A stretch of DNA of 64,000 nt from Paenibacillus lautus NBRC 15380 (GCF_004000945.1 NZ_BIMF01000020.1:52121-116120), one strand, 5' to 3'. Counted from the first letter of the stretch, positions 50,203 through 59,656 are shown. Numbers and translations are program-made. The notes: generated by a model from the letters alone, not told the origin.

Positions 50203-51093
50203 ATGAAGAGGATGAAAAAAACATGGCCTTTCCACGTCATGCTGCTGCCGGCCCTTATCTGTCTGTTCTTGTTCAGTTATTTGCCGATGGGCGGCATCAT
50301 TATGGCTTTTCAGGACTATAAGCCGTGGGAGGGCGTTGGCGGCTCCGCATGGGTGGGCTTGGACAATTTCCGATACTTGTTTGAAAGGCAGGACAGCATG
50401 CAGGTCATATGGAACACCTTTGTCATCGCGGTGATGAAAATCGTGTTCAATCTGCTGATTCCGTTCGTGTTTGCCATTCTGCTGAATGAAATCCGAAAAA
50501 CGGCGCTTCAGCGAAGCATCCAAACGATGGTGTATTTGCCCCACTTTTTGTCATGGGTTATCCTGGGCGGAATTTTGATCGAAATGCTCGCGGTGGACGG
50601 CTTTGTCAACCGAATTCTGGCCGCTGTCGGCATCGATCCGATCTTTTTTCTCGGAGACAATAACTGGTTCCGGTTCACGGTGATCGTGTCCGACGTATGG
50701 AAGGAGTTTGGCTACAATACGATTGTGTTCCTGGCTGCTCTGGCCGGCGTTAGCCCGACCCTGTACGAAGCAGCGGAGATCGATGGAGCGGGACGCCTGA
50801 AACAAACGCTACATATCACGATCCCTTCCATGATTCCCATCACGATCGTTGTCGGGACATTGGCGCTCGGCAACATCCTGAATGCCGGGTTTGACCAAAT
50901 CTTCAACCTGTACAATCCGCTGGTATACGAGAAAGGCGATATCATCGATACCTTTGTATACCGTACAGCAATCCTGAATGGCGAGATGGGGTTCGGAACG
51001 GCTATCGGCCTGTTCAAATCCGTGATCAGCATGGTCCTTATTCTCGTATCCTACCGGCTGGCCTACAAGTGGGCGGGCTACCGTATATTCTAG
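50203..51093 (+). CDS. LplB-like ABC importer permease
   Basis: Permease of 296 aa with six helices. The EAA loop is YEAAEIDGAGRLKQTLHITIPSM, and the LplB-type motifs include GLDNFRYLF and NPLVYEKGDIIDTFVYR. GGAGG lies about seven bases before the ATG. A possible second promoter, with TATAAT near 50165, precedes it. It works with the YtcP-like permease 21 bases downstream and the LplA-like protein; a shared ATPase is needed from elsewhere. Confidence 0.93.
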   Translation: MKRMKKTWPFHVMLLPALICLFLFSYLPMGGIIMAFQDYKPWEGVGGSAWVGLDNFRYLFERQDSMQVIWNTFVIAVMKIVFNLLIPFVFAILLNEIRKTALQRSIQTMVYLPHFLSWVILGGILIEMLAVDGFVNRILAAVGIDPIFFLGDNNWFRFTVIVSDVWKEFGYNTIVFLAALAGVSPTLYEAAEIDGAGRLKQTLHITIPSMIPITIVVGTLALGNILNAGFDQIFNLYNPLVYEKGDIIDTFVYRTAILNGEMGFGTAIGLFKSVISMVLILVSYRLAYKWAGYRIF

Positions 51094-51114
51094 CAGAGCG
51101 AAAGAGGGAGAGCC

Positions 51115-51993
51115 ATGTACCATAAAACGATGGAATACCGCATATTTAACGTGTTTAATACCTGCTTGCTTATCGCGCTGGCCATTCTCTGCATCATTCC
51201 GCTGCTTCATGTGCTGGCGATTTCGTTCAGCTCCAAAGCGGCTGCCGACGCCAGTCTGGTGGGATTATGGCCGGTCGATTTTTCACTGGAAGCTTACAAG
51301 AAAACGATCAATAACCCGGCATTTTTGCACTCGATCTGGATTTCGATTGCACGTACCGTACTGGGAACGGCTTTGACGCTCGCCGTAACCTTTCTGGCCG
51401 CATATCCGCTGTCCAAAGAGAACCGCGTCTTCCGCAGCCGCAGTGTTTATTCCTGGCTGTTTGTGTTCAGCATGGTGTTCAATGGCGGCCTGGTGCCGTT
51501 CTATATCGTGATTCAGAAGCTGGGCTTGATCAACTCCTTCTGGGTGCTGGTGATTCCCGGCACGGTGAACACCTTTTTGGTGATCCTGATGCTGAACTTC
51601 TTCAGGGGGATTCCAAAAGAACTGGAGGAAGCGGCTTTCATCGATGGAGCCGGCCATTTCAAAACGCTGTTTAAGATTTATTTGCCGATCTCGCTGCCCT
51701 CGATTGCCACGATTGCGCTCTTCAGCATGGTGTTTCACTGGAACTCCTGGTTTGACGGGCTGCTATATCTGAACAATGCCAAGGACTTCCCGCTGGCCAC
51801 CTTCCTGCAGACGGTCATTATCCAGCGGGACATGAGCTCGATGAGCATGAGCCCGAAGGAGATGGAGCTGCTGTCCCAGACGACGGTGAATGCCGCACAG
51901 ATCTTTATCGGTGCTGCGCCCATCCTGCTGGTCTATCCTTTTTTGCAGCGTTTTTTCGTTAAAGGGATGACGCTGGGTTCTGTCAAAGAATAA
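51115..51993 (+). CDS. YtcP/LplC-like ABC importer permease
   Basis: Second permease of the importer (292 aa). Family signs are HVLAISFSSKAAADASLVGLWP, NGGLVPFYIVIQKLGLINSFW, the EAA loop EEAAFIDGAGHFKTLFKIYLPIS, and the C-terminus FFVKGMTLGSVKE. GAGGGAGAG lies before the ATG. It completes the transporter, and the GH42 gene follows 39 bases later. Confidence 0.93.
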   Translation: MYHKTMEYRIFNVFNTCLLIALAILCIIPLLHVLAISFSSKAAADASLVGLWPVDFSLEAYKKTINNPAFLHSIWISIARTVLGTALTLAVTFLAAYPLSKENRVFRSRSVYSWLFVFSMVFNGGLVPFYIVIQKLGLINSFWVLVIPGTVNTFLVILMLNFFRGIPKELEEAAFIDGAGHFKTLFKIYLPISLPSIATIALFSMVFHWNSWFDGLLYLNNAKDFPLATFLQTVIIQRDMSSMSMSPKEMELLSQTTVNAAQIFIGAAPILLVYPFLQRFFVKGMTLGSVKE

Positions 51994-52032
51994 GAGATGC
52001 GATCCTATCAGGAAACAGGAGGTTAACTTACT

Positions 52033-54105
52033 ATGAAACGAACGTTTAATCCGATTAGCCAGCGCGTTCCGCACATGCTGCATGGCGCCGATTATAATCC
52101 GGAGCAATGGCTCCGTTATCCCGAAGTGCTCGAAGAGGATATCCGGCTGATGAAGCTGGCGAATTGCAACGTGATGTCCGTCGGCATATTTTCATGGGTT
52201 TCATTGGAGCCCGAGGAAGGGGTATTTACGTTTGATTGGCTTGACGCCGTATTGGACCGTTTTGCCGCCAATGGAATCTATGCCTTTCTGGCTACGCCAA
52301 GCGGCGCAAGACCGGCCTGGATGTCGGAGAAGTATCCCGAGGTGCTGCGCGTGAGCGAGAAGCGCGTCCGTAACCTGCACGGTTTCCGGCATAATCATTG
52401 TTATACTTCGCCGGTCTATCGGGAGAAGGTCCATACGATCAACAGGAAGCTTGCGGAGCGGTACGGCAACCATCCAGCCGTCATCGGCTGGCATATTTCG
52501 AATGAGTTTGGCGGCGATTGCCATTGCGACTACTGTCAGGACGCATTCCGGTCTTGGCTGCAGGCGAAGTACGCCACGCTGGATGAGCTGAATCATGCCT
52601 GGTGGACCGCATTCTGGAGCCATACGATTACGAATTGGAGCCAGGTTGAATCTCCGGCACCACACGGGGAGACGCAGGTCCACGGAATGAACCTGGATTG
52701 GAGACGGTTTGTAACCGATCAGACGGCGGATTTCATCCGGCACGAAACGGAACCCCTCCGCAGGGTCAATCCATCCCTTCCCATTACGACCAACCTGATG
52801 GAATATTTTGAAGGACTGAATTACTGGAAGTTTGCCGATCTGCTGGACGTGGTGTCCTGGGACAGCTATCCGACCTGGCATGATCAGGGCGGGGATGAAG
52901 CCGTGCAGGCGGCCCGCGTTGCCATGATGCATGATATCATCCGCTCGATCAAAGGCGGAAAGCCCTGGATGCTGATGGAGAGCACGCCAAGTCTGACGAA
53001 CTGGCAGCCGGTGAGCAAGCTGAAGCGTCCGGGTATGCATTTGCTGTCCTCCATGCAAGCCGTTGCCCATGGTTCGGATACGGTGCAGTATTTTCAATGG
53101 CGCAAGAGCAGGGGATCGAGTGAGAAGCTGCATGGCGCCGTCGTTGATCATGTCGGTCATGAACGCACCCGGGTGTTCAGCGATGTGGCTGAGGTAGGGG
53201 ACTATCTCAAGAAGATGGACGCCGTTGTAGGAACGGGCATTCCGGCGGAAGCGGCCGTCATTTTTGACTGGGAGAACCGTTGGGCCATCAATGATGCGCA
53301 AGGTCCGCGGAACAAGGGAGTCAAGTATGAGGAGACTGTACAAGAGCATTACCGGGCTTTATGGAAGCAGGGAGTCCCGATCGATGTCATCGATATGGAG
53401 CAGGATTTCTCCAAATATAAACTTTTGGTCGCACCCATGCTGTACATGGTGCGCCCAGGCGTGGGCGAGCGGATTCAACAATTTGTGGAAGCGGGCGGCA
53501 CGTTTGTTGCAACGTATTGGTCGGGAATCGTCGATGAGTTTGACCTTTGCTTCCTCGGTGGATTTCCGGGTCCCCTCCGTAAGACGCTCGGCGTATGGTC
53601 GGAGGAAATCGATGCTCTCCATGATCACGATGTCAATGGGATCGTAACGAATGACGGAGGTGGGCTTGGCCTGGCCGAGGCTTATGAAGCCGTTGAGCTG
53701 TGCGACCTCATTCATCTGGAGACGGCGGAGGCACTGGCCGTTTACCGGTCCGATTTCTACGCGGGGCGGCCAGCATTGACGGTCAATCAGCTCGGGAAGG
53801 GCCGAGCCTATTATATCGCCTCCCGGAACAGGGAGCCTTTTCATTCCGATTTTTACAGGAAGCTTGTTGAACAGACAGGCGTGCGCCGGGCGCTGCCGGT
53901 GGAGCTGCCTTCGGGCGTAAGCTCATCCATTCGTACGGATGGTGAGTCGGACTACATTTTTGTAATGAACTTCTCTGGCGAAGCGAAGCGGGTCACGCTG
54001 GACGGAACCCGGTACAACGATTTTATCTCGGGCGAAGCTGTGGATACGGATCTTGAGCTGGAACCTTATTGCGTGAAGGTTATCACGCGTAACGTAAGCA
54101 TGTAA
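52033..54105 (+). CDS. GH42 beta-galactosidase
   Basis: Intracellular enzyme of 690 aa that removes galactose from beta-galactosides and galacto-oligosaccharides. The acid/base Glu158 (WHISNEFGG) and nucleophile Glu316 (WMLMESTPS) are intact. Cys123, Cys163, Cys165 and Cys168 (CHCDYC) form the zinc-binding cluster typical of many GH42 enzymes. There is no signal peptide, so it acts inside on imported oligomers released by the GH53 enzyme. AGGAGG lies upstream of the ATG. It is the last gene before a strong terminator. B. subtilis GanA is the closest functional parallel. Confidence 0.95.
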   Translation: MKRTFNPISQRVPHMLHGADYNPEQWLRYPEVLEEDIRLMKLANCNVMSVGIFSWVSLEPEEGVFTFDWLDAVLDRFAANGIYAFLATPSGARPAWMSEKYPEVLRVSEKRVRNLHGFRHNHCYTSPVYREKVHTINRKLAERYGNHPAVIGWHISNEFGGDCHCDYCQDAFRSWLQAKYATLDELNHAWWTAFWSHTITNWSQVESPAPHGETQVHGMNLDWRRFVTDQTADFIRHETEPLRRVNPSLPITTNLMEYFEGLNYWKFADLLDVVSWDSYPTWHDQGGDEAVQAARVAMMHDIIRSIKGGKPWMLMESTPSLTNWQPVSKLKRPGMHLLSSMQAVAHGSDTVQYFQWRKSRGSSEKLHGAVVDHVGHERTRVFSDVAEVGDYLKKMDAVVGTGIPAEAAVIFDWENRWAINDAQGPRNKGVKYEETVQEHYRALWKQGVPIDVIDMEQDFSKYKLLVAPMLYMVRPGVGERIQQFVEAGGTFVATYWSGIVDEFDLCFLGGFPGPLRKTLGVWSEEIDALHDHDVNGIVTNDGGGLGLAEAYEAVELCDLIHLETAEALAVYRSDFYAGRPALTVNQLGKGRAYYIASRNREPFHSDFYRKLVEQTGVRRALPVELPSGVSSSIRTDGESDYIFVMNFSGEAKRVTLDGTRYNDFISGEAVDTDLELEPYCVKVITRNVSM

Positions 54106-54145
54106 ATGAATCCGTTAGTCCGCCAGACATATCCTCATATAAGGG

Positions 54146-54174
54146 CAGGTGCCATGCTGGCACCTGTTTTTTTT
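54146..54174 (+). terminator. Terminator after the GH42 gene
   Basis: CAGGTGCCA pairs perfectly with TGGCACCTG around TGC, followed by eight T. Confidence 0.93.
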
Positions 54175-54230
54175 CAGGAAGTATAAACTTCGAAGCAGGG
54201 ACCTTCCTGAGATCACAAGAAAACCTTCTT
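54175..54230 (+). repeat. Partial copy of the dispersed structured repeat (5' part)
   Basis: CAGGAAGTATAAACTTCGAAG, then CTTCCTG and TCACAAGAAAACCTTC match the first half of the repeat at 59657-59879. The CAGGAAG/CTTCCTG arms pair, as the 5' hairpin does in the full copies. Confidence 0.7.
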
Positions 54231-54355
54231 TTGCACATTTTTATTTTGCTTGGAAAAGGACCGGAAATGTTGGCATTATGCCCTGTGGCTTCATTTGGGT
54301 AACGCTTACAATAAGGGTGTCACTTGCGCAGTGAAGAAATGACAAAGGAGGTATC

Positions 54356-55411
54356 ATGATGACTGGAGTTGTGAAAGGAGTTTGGTTCAAGATGTTTCTT
54401 TGCGTGTCGATGCTTGCGTTATCGTTTGGCTTTTCGGGTAACGGCTCCGCCGAGGCGGTGCCTGCTTTTGTAAAAGGGGCTGACATCAGCTGGGTCCCCG
54501 GTATGGAAGCTCAGGGGTATAAGTGGAAGGACAAGAACGGGGCTCAGCGCGATATTCTGGACATTCTGAAGAACGATTACCAGATCAATTCCGCAAGGAT
54601 TCGGGTCTGGGTCAATCCCAATATGAATGATTATATGAACGGCTATCTGAATGCGGAAAAGGCGGCCGAGCTGGCTCAGCGTGCCAAGAACAAAGGCATG
54701 AGCATTATGCTTACGCTGCATTACAGCGATTCCTGGGCGGACCCGGGGCAGCAGAACAAGCCGTATGCCTGGCGTAATTTCACCTTTCAGCAGCTGATGG
54801 ATGCGGTCTATTCCCATACCGTCTATGTGATGAACACCGTGAAGAACAAGGGCGTTACTCCGGATTGGGTGCAGGTCGGCAACGAAACCAACAACGGGAT
54901 GCTGTGGGAGGACGGCAAAGCTTCGGTGAACATGAAGAACTACGCATGGCTCGTTAATACGGGGCATAATGCGGTGAAGTCTGTCAGCGGTTCTACCAAG
55001 ACGATTGTCCATTTATCCAATGGCTACGATAATGAATTGTTCAAGTGGAACATTGGCGGCTTGATCAGCAACGGCGCGAACTTTGATATTATCGGTATGT
55101 CGCTGTACCCGGAAGTAAGCGATTGGTCATCGAAGGTCGATCAGACGATAGCCAATGCCAAAGACATGACGTCCAGGTTTGGTAAAAGCATCATGATTAG
55201 CGAAATCGGCATGGATTACAATCAGCCGGCGGCAGCCAAGGGCTTTATTCAGAGCATCAAGACCAAGGTGCGAGGTTTAGCGGGAGGTACGGGGCTGGGC
55301 GTGTTCTACTGGGAGCCTGAAGCAACGCCGGGATACAATGCGGGATACAACAAGGGGGCCTGGCAGGCGGACGGGAAGCCGACCATAGCCTTGGAAGGCT
55401 TTAAAGACTGA
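54356..55411 (+). CDS. Secreted GH53 arabinogalactan endo-beta-1,4-galactanase
   Basis: Secreted enzyme of 351 aa that cuts beta-1,4-galactan of pectin side chains. The signal peptide spans about residues 1-35 (cleavage near SAEA). Catalytic residues are Glu177 (VQVGNETNNGM, acid/base) and Glu283 (MISEIGMDYN, nucleophile). The single catalytic domain has no CBM. AAAGGAGGT lies before two consecutive ATG codons (54356 and 54359); the second has the better spacing. A half-matching cre-like CGCTTACA lies near 54303. It has its own transcription unit, separated by a terminator from the GH42 gene, and produces the substrate for the neighbouring importer. Confidence 0.95.
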   Translation: MMTGVVKGVWFKMFLCVSMLALSFGFSGNGSAEAVPAFVKGADISWVPGMEAQGYKWKDKNGAQRDILDILKNDYQINSARIRVWVNPNMNDYMNGYLNAEKAAELAQRAKNKGMSIMLTLHYSDSWADPGQQNKPYAWRNFTFQQLMDAVYSHTVYVMNTVKNKGVTPDWVQVGNETNNGMLWEDGKASVNMKNYAWLVNTGHNAVKSVSGSTKTIVHLSNGYDNELFKWNIGGLISNGANFDIIGMSLYPEVSDWSSKVDQTIANAKDMTSRFGKSIMISEIGMDYNQPAAAKGFIQSIKTKVRGLAGGTGLGVFYWEPEATPGYNAGYNKGAWQADGKPTIALEGFKD

Positions 55412-55436
55412 GCGTTTCTAACCAGTACATTCAATA

Positions 55437-55475
55437 AGAAGAACCCTGAATTCCGAGAAGGAGGAGGGTTCTTCT
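55437..55475. terminator. Bidirectional terminator between GH53 and MarR genes
   Basis: AGAAGAACCCT pairs with AGGGTTCTTCT. A T-rich stretch follows on the plus strand, and AAGAA on the other side serves the minus strand. Confidence 0.8.
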
Positions 55476-55485
55476 CTTTGCTTTT

Positions 55486-55956
55486 TCAGCCTTGCTGGCG
55501 TACGATTTGCACCTGTTCCGCATGTTTTCCCATTTTACTAAGAAGTCCAATCAGTTGGTGCTTTTCTTCCTCATCCAATCCACCGAGGGCATGCTGGATG
55601 TGACGTTCATGCAGGGGGTAAAGCTTCTGCATCAATTGTTCTCCGGGCGGGGTCAGCTCGGCGTAAATCACTCTTCTGTCCTCGGGACAGGGTTTGCGGC
55701 GCACATATCCTTTTTCGACGAGCTTATCAACCACATAGGTTACGTTTCCGCTCTGCAGGAGCAGCTGTGCCCCGATCTGCTGGATGGGCTGGCGGCCTTT
55801 ATAGAACAGTACTTCCATTACGGCAAAAGAAGTTGGATTAAAGCCTTCGATTTTACTTCCATTCACGACATGCTCGTTGACGCTCTTGAATGACTTGGCA
55901 AACACCCGATACAGGTGCATAGCAAGCTGTGTATCGCATTCATGTGACACCTTCAT
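55486..55956 (-). CDS. MarR-family transcriptional regulator
   Basis: Winged-helix regulator of 156 aa. Central features: FAVMEVLFYKGRQPIQQIGAQLLLQSGNVTYVVDKLVEKGYVRRKPCPEDRRVIYAEL, which holds the recognition helix and the wing (Asp-Arg-Arg). A single Cys appears in the N-terminus (HECDT) and another in the wing (PCPEDRR), so redox sensing is possible. GGGAG lies five bases before the ATG. It is divergent from an MFS exporter at 56170 and probably represses it and itself. Confidence 0.92.
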   Translation of the reverse strand: MKVSHECDTQLAMHLYRVFAKSFKSVNEHVVNGSKIEGFNPTSFAVMEVLFYKGRQPIQQIGAQLLLQSGNVTYVVDKLVEKGYVRRKPCPEDRRVIYAELTPPGEQLMQKLYPLHERHIQHALGGLDEEEKHQLIGLLSKMGKHAEQVQIVRQQG

Positions 55957-55977
55957 ACATTCTCCCGCCTTTGATAT

Positions 55978-56049
55978 GGACTCATGTCCTGAATTACTTC
56001 AAATCTAAGATTACGCTGAAATGAATAAATTCAACATGTGATTTGTCAC
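55978..56049. promoter_or_regulatory. Two small palindromes in the MarR/MFS control region
   Basis: GGAC-TCAT-GTCC (55978-55989) lies between a minus-strand TTGAAG and CATATC, so it would sit in the regulator's own promoter. GTGA-TTTG-TCAC (56038-56049) lies nearer the exporter. Either could be a MarR operator. Confidence 0.4.
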
Positions 56050-56169
56050 AATGCGGCCGAAACATTTTCATCCTGCGGCTCGATATCAGCTACACCTCCA
56101 GCCCGATACGCCCTCTGAACACCGATTCTATAATGAAATTATTCAAATGGGATGAAAAGGGTGGGGAAC

Positions 56170-57510
56170 ATGAATCAAGCACAAATCGTGGAATCAGAGG
56201 GACTTCAACCGCTGCTGCGCAATCGGAACTATATGCTATTGATGGGCTCCCAGCTGGTGTCCAACATGGGAGAGTGGCTGTATATCATCGCGCTCTTAAC
56301 GCTTGTCGGATTAAAATGGCAGGCCGCGCCTTGGGAAATAGCGGCGATGACATTGTGCATGGCCATTCCCGTCTTGATTGGCGGCCCTGTGGCAGGATGG
56401 ATCGGTGACAAGTATGACCGCAAAAAAATCATGGTGATATCGGACGTGGTCAGAGCTTTTATCTTGATTGGGGTTTTGTTTGCAGGCAATCTAATACAAA
56501 TTTATATACTGCTGATCGTTAAAGGCTTGATGGATGTCCTGTTCTCTCCTGCCAAGAGCGGCAAGATCAAAGAGATCGTAGACCCGAAGCACATCGATCA
56601 GGCGGTGACGATCAGTTCATCGATCGAGCAGATGTCCAAAATCATCGGGCCTTCCTTGGGCGGACTATTGATGGCGTTATTCGGCATTCAGTTATGCTTT
56701 ATCATCGATGCCGGGGCTTTCATCGTATCGGCGCTGTTTTTGCTTGGCGTTCCGGGTCGGAAGCTGCTTAAGCAGAAAGGACTGATCGGTGAGTCGCCAA
56801 ATGAAGCGCGAAGTGGGCATGACACACAGAAAAAATCCTTCTTCAAGGAGATCGGGGAAGGGCTGCAGCTGATCTATGGCATGCCGCTGCTGCTGGGCGG
56901 CGTCGTTACGATATGCGCAGTCATGCTGGTGCTGCAGATGGCCGATTCCCAGATCGTAACCTTGTTCCGGCTGATCCCCGACGTATCGGATGATCTGCTT
57001 GGCTACTGTATTTCGGCCAGCGGCTTGGGCACGTTGATCGCAGCCATGTTTGTCCGCAAGCTGAGCTGGAGCACGCTTGCCAAGATGGGCGTAGGCTCTG
57101 CCGCGGCAGGTTTGGTATTTGCCGTATGTGCCGTAGTGGTCGTGATCGAAATGCCGCATCTGCTGCAAAGCGTAGTTTTGTTCGGTTCCTTCTTTTTGGC
57201 GGGTGCAGGCGGAGGCTTTGTGCTTGTTCCGTTCCAGATGCTGCTGATGAAGAGGACCCCTGAGCATATGACAAGCCGCGTATTCGGGACGGTCAACAGC
57301 CTTACAAGCGGTGCTGTGATCATAGGACCTACGCTCGGCGGCGCGCTTGTAACAGGCATGGGACCTGTGCCGACTTATATCGTTGCAGGGCTTGGAACTG
57401 CTGCAGTGGGTGCCGCGCTGCTGTTGTGCAAACGCAGAATCGAACGGAAGGATGAGGCTTTTGCCGCAAGGAGCGAAGGCCTCATGGTCCCTGAAACTTC
57501 TACGATATAA
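56170..57510 (+). CDS. MFS exporter (MefA/MFS_3-like)
   Basis: Twelve-segment major facilitator of 446 aa. Signs of the MFS_3 exporter group are NRNYMLLMGSQLVSNMGEWLYIIAL, motif A GDKYDRKKIMVISDVVRAF and SPAKSGKIKEIVD. The start is the ATG at 56170 with GGGG before it; a longer in-frame start overlaps the control region. Divergent from a MarR regulator that probably controls it. Likely exports a drug or metabolite; the substrate is unknown. Confidence 0.9.
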   Translation: MNQAQIVESEGLQPLLRNRNYMLLMGSQLVSNMGEWLYIIALLTLVGLKWQAAPWEIAAMTLCMAIPVLIGGPVAGWIGDKYDRKKIMVISDVVRAFILIGVLFAGNLIQIYILLIVKGLMDVLFSPAKSGKIKEIVDPKHIDQAVTISSSIEQMSKIIGPSLGGLLMALFGIQLCFIIDAGAFIVSALFLLGVPGRKLLKQKGLIGESPNEARSGHDTQKKSFFKEIGEGLQLIYGMPLLLGGVVTICAVMLVLQMADSQIVTLFRLIPDVSDDLLGYCISASGLGTLIAAMFVRKLSWSTLAKMGVGSAAAGLVFAVCAVVVVIEMPHLLQSVVLFGSFFLAGAGGGFVLVPFQMLLMKRTPEHMTSRVFGTVNSLTSGAVIIGPTLGGALVTGMGPVPTYIVAGLGTAAVGAALLLCKRRIERKDEAFAARSEGLMVPETSTI

Positions 57511-57592
57511 TGAAAGAATGTTTCGCTAAATGCAACGAATTGCTGTCCATCTGCGTAATACTGAGAATAGGATTAACGGATGGGGTGTTAGG

Positions 57593-58324
57593 ATGCATAA
57601 GATTCAAGAGAATGGACTTGAGCCCGAGCCGGTGCTGAAAGTGGATATTCAGCAGGCGGGTTACGAACCAGGCCGCCCGCGCATACGGGATATATCGTTT
57701 CAAGTGGTGCCCGGCGAGCTGCTGGGTTTGATCGGGCCGAATGGAGCCGGAAAAAGCACAACCATAAAGACGGTGCTGGGGCTGCTTAAGGATAGTAAAG
57801 CCGACGTCTATATTGCGGGCAATCCTCCCCGATATGCTTACGTTCCCGAGCAGCCCGTGTTTTACGAGGATTTGACGCTATGGGAGCATCTGGATTTGGC
57901 AGCTGCCGCATTTGGAATGGATGATGAACATTTCGAGGCACAGGCCGATCAGCTTCTCCGTCAGTTTGGAATGGAGTCCGTGCGCAATGAACTGCCGGGA
58001 GGCTTCTCCAAAGGAATGAAGCAGAAGATGATGCTGATGATCGGCTTTCTCTCCAAGCCGGACGTTTATATTGTAGATGAACCGTTTATTGGGTTGGACC
58101 CCCGCGCCACCCGAGATTTCTTGAATTTGCTGCTTGAGGAGAGAAGTCGAGGAGCCGGCGTATTGATGTCCACCCACGTGCTGGATACCGCAGAGAAAAT
58201 TTGCGATCGCTTTGTGCTCATATCCGGAGGGCGGATTGCCTCGGAGGGCACGTTGGATCAAATCCAACAGGCCGCTGATCTTCCCGGCGCATCATTGTTT
58301 GATTGCTTCGATGTGCTGACATGA
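57593..58324 (+). CDS. ecsA: ABC transporter ATPase, EcsA-like
   Basis: Cytosolic ATPase of 243 aa. Walker A GPNGAGKSTT, Q-loop YVPEQPVFYEDLTL, signature LPGGFSKGMKQKMMLMIGFL and Walker B VYIVDEPFIGLDPRA are typical of EcsA; the signature is degenerate (Phe-Ser-Lys-Gly for Leu-Ser-Gly-Gly), as usual in this family. The ATG at 57593 has GGGGTG five bases upstream. The permease follows with an overlap. In B. subtilis EcsAB affects protein secretion, competence and intramembrane proteolysis by RasP. Confidence 0.9.
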   Translation: MHKIQENGLEPEPVLKVDIQQAGYEPGRPRIRDISFQVVPGELLGLIGPNGAGKSTTIKTVLGLLKDSKADVYIAGNPPRYAYVPEQPVFYEDLTLWEHLDLAAAAFGMDDEHFEAQADQLLRQFGMESVRNELPGGFSKGMKQKMMLMIGFLSKPDVYIVDEPFIGLDPRATRDFLNLLLEERSRGAGVLMSTHVLDTAEKICDRFVLISGGRIASEGTLDQIQQAADLPGASLFDCFDVLT

Positions 58325-58338
58325 GGGAGGTGATGGAC

Positions 58339-59601
58339 ATGGATCGCTCCTATCATTTCAGCCATCCTGGCGCCCTCTTTTGGCGAAGGGTGACCGCTCA
58401 TTGGAAGAATCAACGCGATAATCTGGCAACTGTGGTCGACTGGATTGTGATGCTGTACATCATTGTTCCGGGTCTGCTCCTGGGAGGCGGGCTCTACCGC
58501 GAGTTATGGACGAGCCCGCTCCCCGGATGGGCACAATTCTTCCCGCTGCAGGCGGTGGCAGGCATCCTGCTCTTTATGTTCTCCGGCAGAGTGCTGCTGT
58601 TCCTGGAAGAGGCTGACGTGTTGTTTCTTCGCCAGCAGCGGGGCTGGATGAAGGGGTTAATGATCAGAGGCATGGCGTACAGCCATACGGTCTCAGCGAT
58701 CAAGGGATTGGTCGTTACCGTGCTTGTGCTGCCAATCCTGGTCAGGGAACATGAGATAACCGGCATTGCCTTGTTGACCTTGCTGGTGATTACGGCTGTA
58801 TGCGCCTGGTGCGCGAATCTATCAACCGCTATGATTCGTTCCAGCTATAAAGGCTGGCGGAAACATGTAATGACTTATCTCGTACGCTGGCTCTCATTCG
58901 GACTGCTAGCGCTGCTTGTTACATTTTGGCTTGAGTTCTATGTTGTATTGTGGGCAGCTGCCTTGATTCTGCTCCTGTTGCTATTTCTTCTTAGCCGTAA
59001 GCGGCTTGCCATGCAAGGGACCTTCATCGCAGATGCGCGTGAGGATGCAAAGACAAGGGTCCAGTTGACGGAGAAGCTGTTGGTTCAAGCCGTCGGCAAA
59101 CCTCCAAGTGTACGAAGTAAAACCTGGTTTATGCGCAAGTCCGGCCGATTGTTCAAAGGTACGCCGGAGAAGAGGCTGGCCGATGCGGGGTTAAAGGCGA
59201 TTCTGCGCCACCCTGAGAGCTTGTTATTGTACATTCAGATTACGCTGGTCGGCATTCCGGCCGTCTGGCTGCCACCGCCGATCATCAAAATCATTGTATA
59301 TCTTGCTCTGGTATTGATGATGTCGTATTGGCTGAATACAAGGTGGGCGGTGTTCGCCAAGGCGGAGTTTATGCAGGTGCTCCCGTTTACGAATCAGCAG
59401 CATCGTTCGGCCGGTGTCCTCGCGGTCCGAACCTTGCTCGCTCTCCCCGCCTTTCTTTATTCGCTCGTGGCTGGACTAACGCTTTTACAAGGGACGATGG
59501 GATGGATCGCCGTACTTGCACTGACTGTGCTGGCTGTCATGATCGCGCCATCGCTCATGTCTTGGCCGGTCTACAAGGAAGAGAGACACCCGCAAGAATA
59601 A
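58339..59601 (+). CDS. ecsB: ABC transporter permease, EcsB-like
   Basis: Membrane protein of 420 aa, slightly longer than B. subtilis EcsB (408 aa). It begins with a soluble stretch (HFSHPGALFWRRVTAHWKNQRDN) and continues through about ten hydrophobic segments with a basic cytoplasmic loop in the middle (SRKRLAMQGTF...RKSGRLFKGTPEKRL). GGGAGGTG lies six bases before the ATG at 58339; earlier in-frame ATGs lie within the ATPase gene end. A terminator (59604-59651) follows. Confidence 0.88.
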   Translation: MDRSYHFSHPGALFWRRVTAHWKNQRDNLATVVDWIVMLYIIVPGLLLGGGLYRELWTSPLPGWAQFFPLQAVAGILLFMFSGRVLLFLEEADVLFLRQQRGWMKGLMIRGMAYSHTVSAIKGLVVTVLVLPILVREHEITGIALLTLLVITAVCAWCANLSTAMIRSSYKGWRKHVMTYLVRWLSFGLLALLVTFWLEFYVVLWAAALILLLLLFLLSRKRLAMQGTFIADAREDAKTRVQLTEKLLVQAVGKPPSVRSKTWFMRKSGRLFKGTPEKRLADAGLKAILRHPESLLLYIQITLVGIPAVWLPPPIIKIIVYLALVLMMSYWLNTRWAVFAKAEFMQVLPFTNQQHRSAGVLAVRTLLALPAFLYSLVAGLTLLQGTMGWIAVLALTVLAVMIAPSLMSWPVYKEERHPQE

Positions 59602-59603
59602 CA

Positions 59604-59651
59604 AAAAGCGCGCTGGATTGCTCCAATGAATGGGCATACCAGCGCGCTTTA
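59604..59651 (+). terminator. Terminator of the ecsAB-type operon
   Basis: AAAGCGCGCTGG pairs perfectly with CCAGCGCGCTTT across a 24-base loop; ATTTAAG follows, so the T tract is short. Confidence 0.85.
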
Positions 59652-59656
59652 TTTAA

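Noticed and set aside
52201..53349. 382-codon minus-strand frame opposite the GH42 gene
   Set aside because: The GH42 gene contains both catalytic Glu residues and the zinc cluster; the antisense product shows no known domain.
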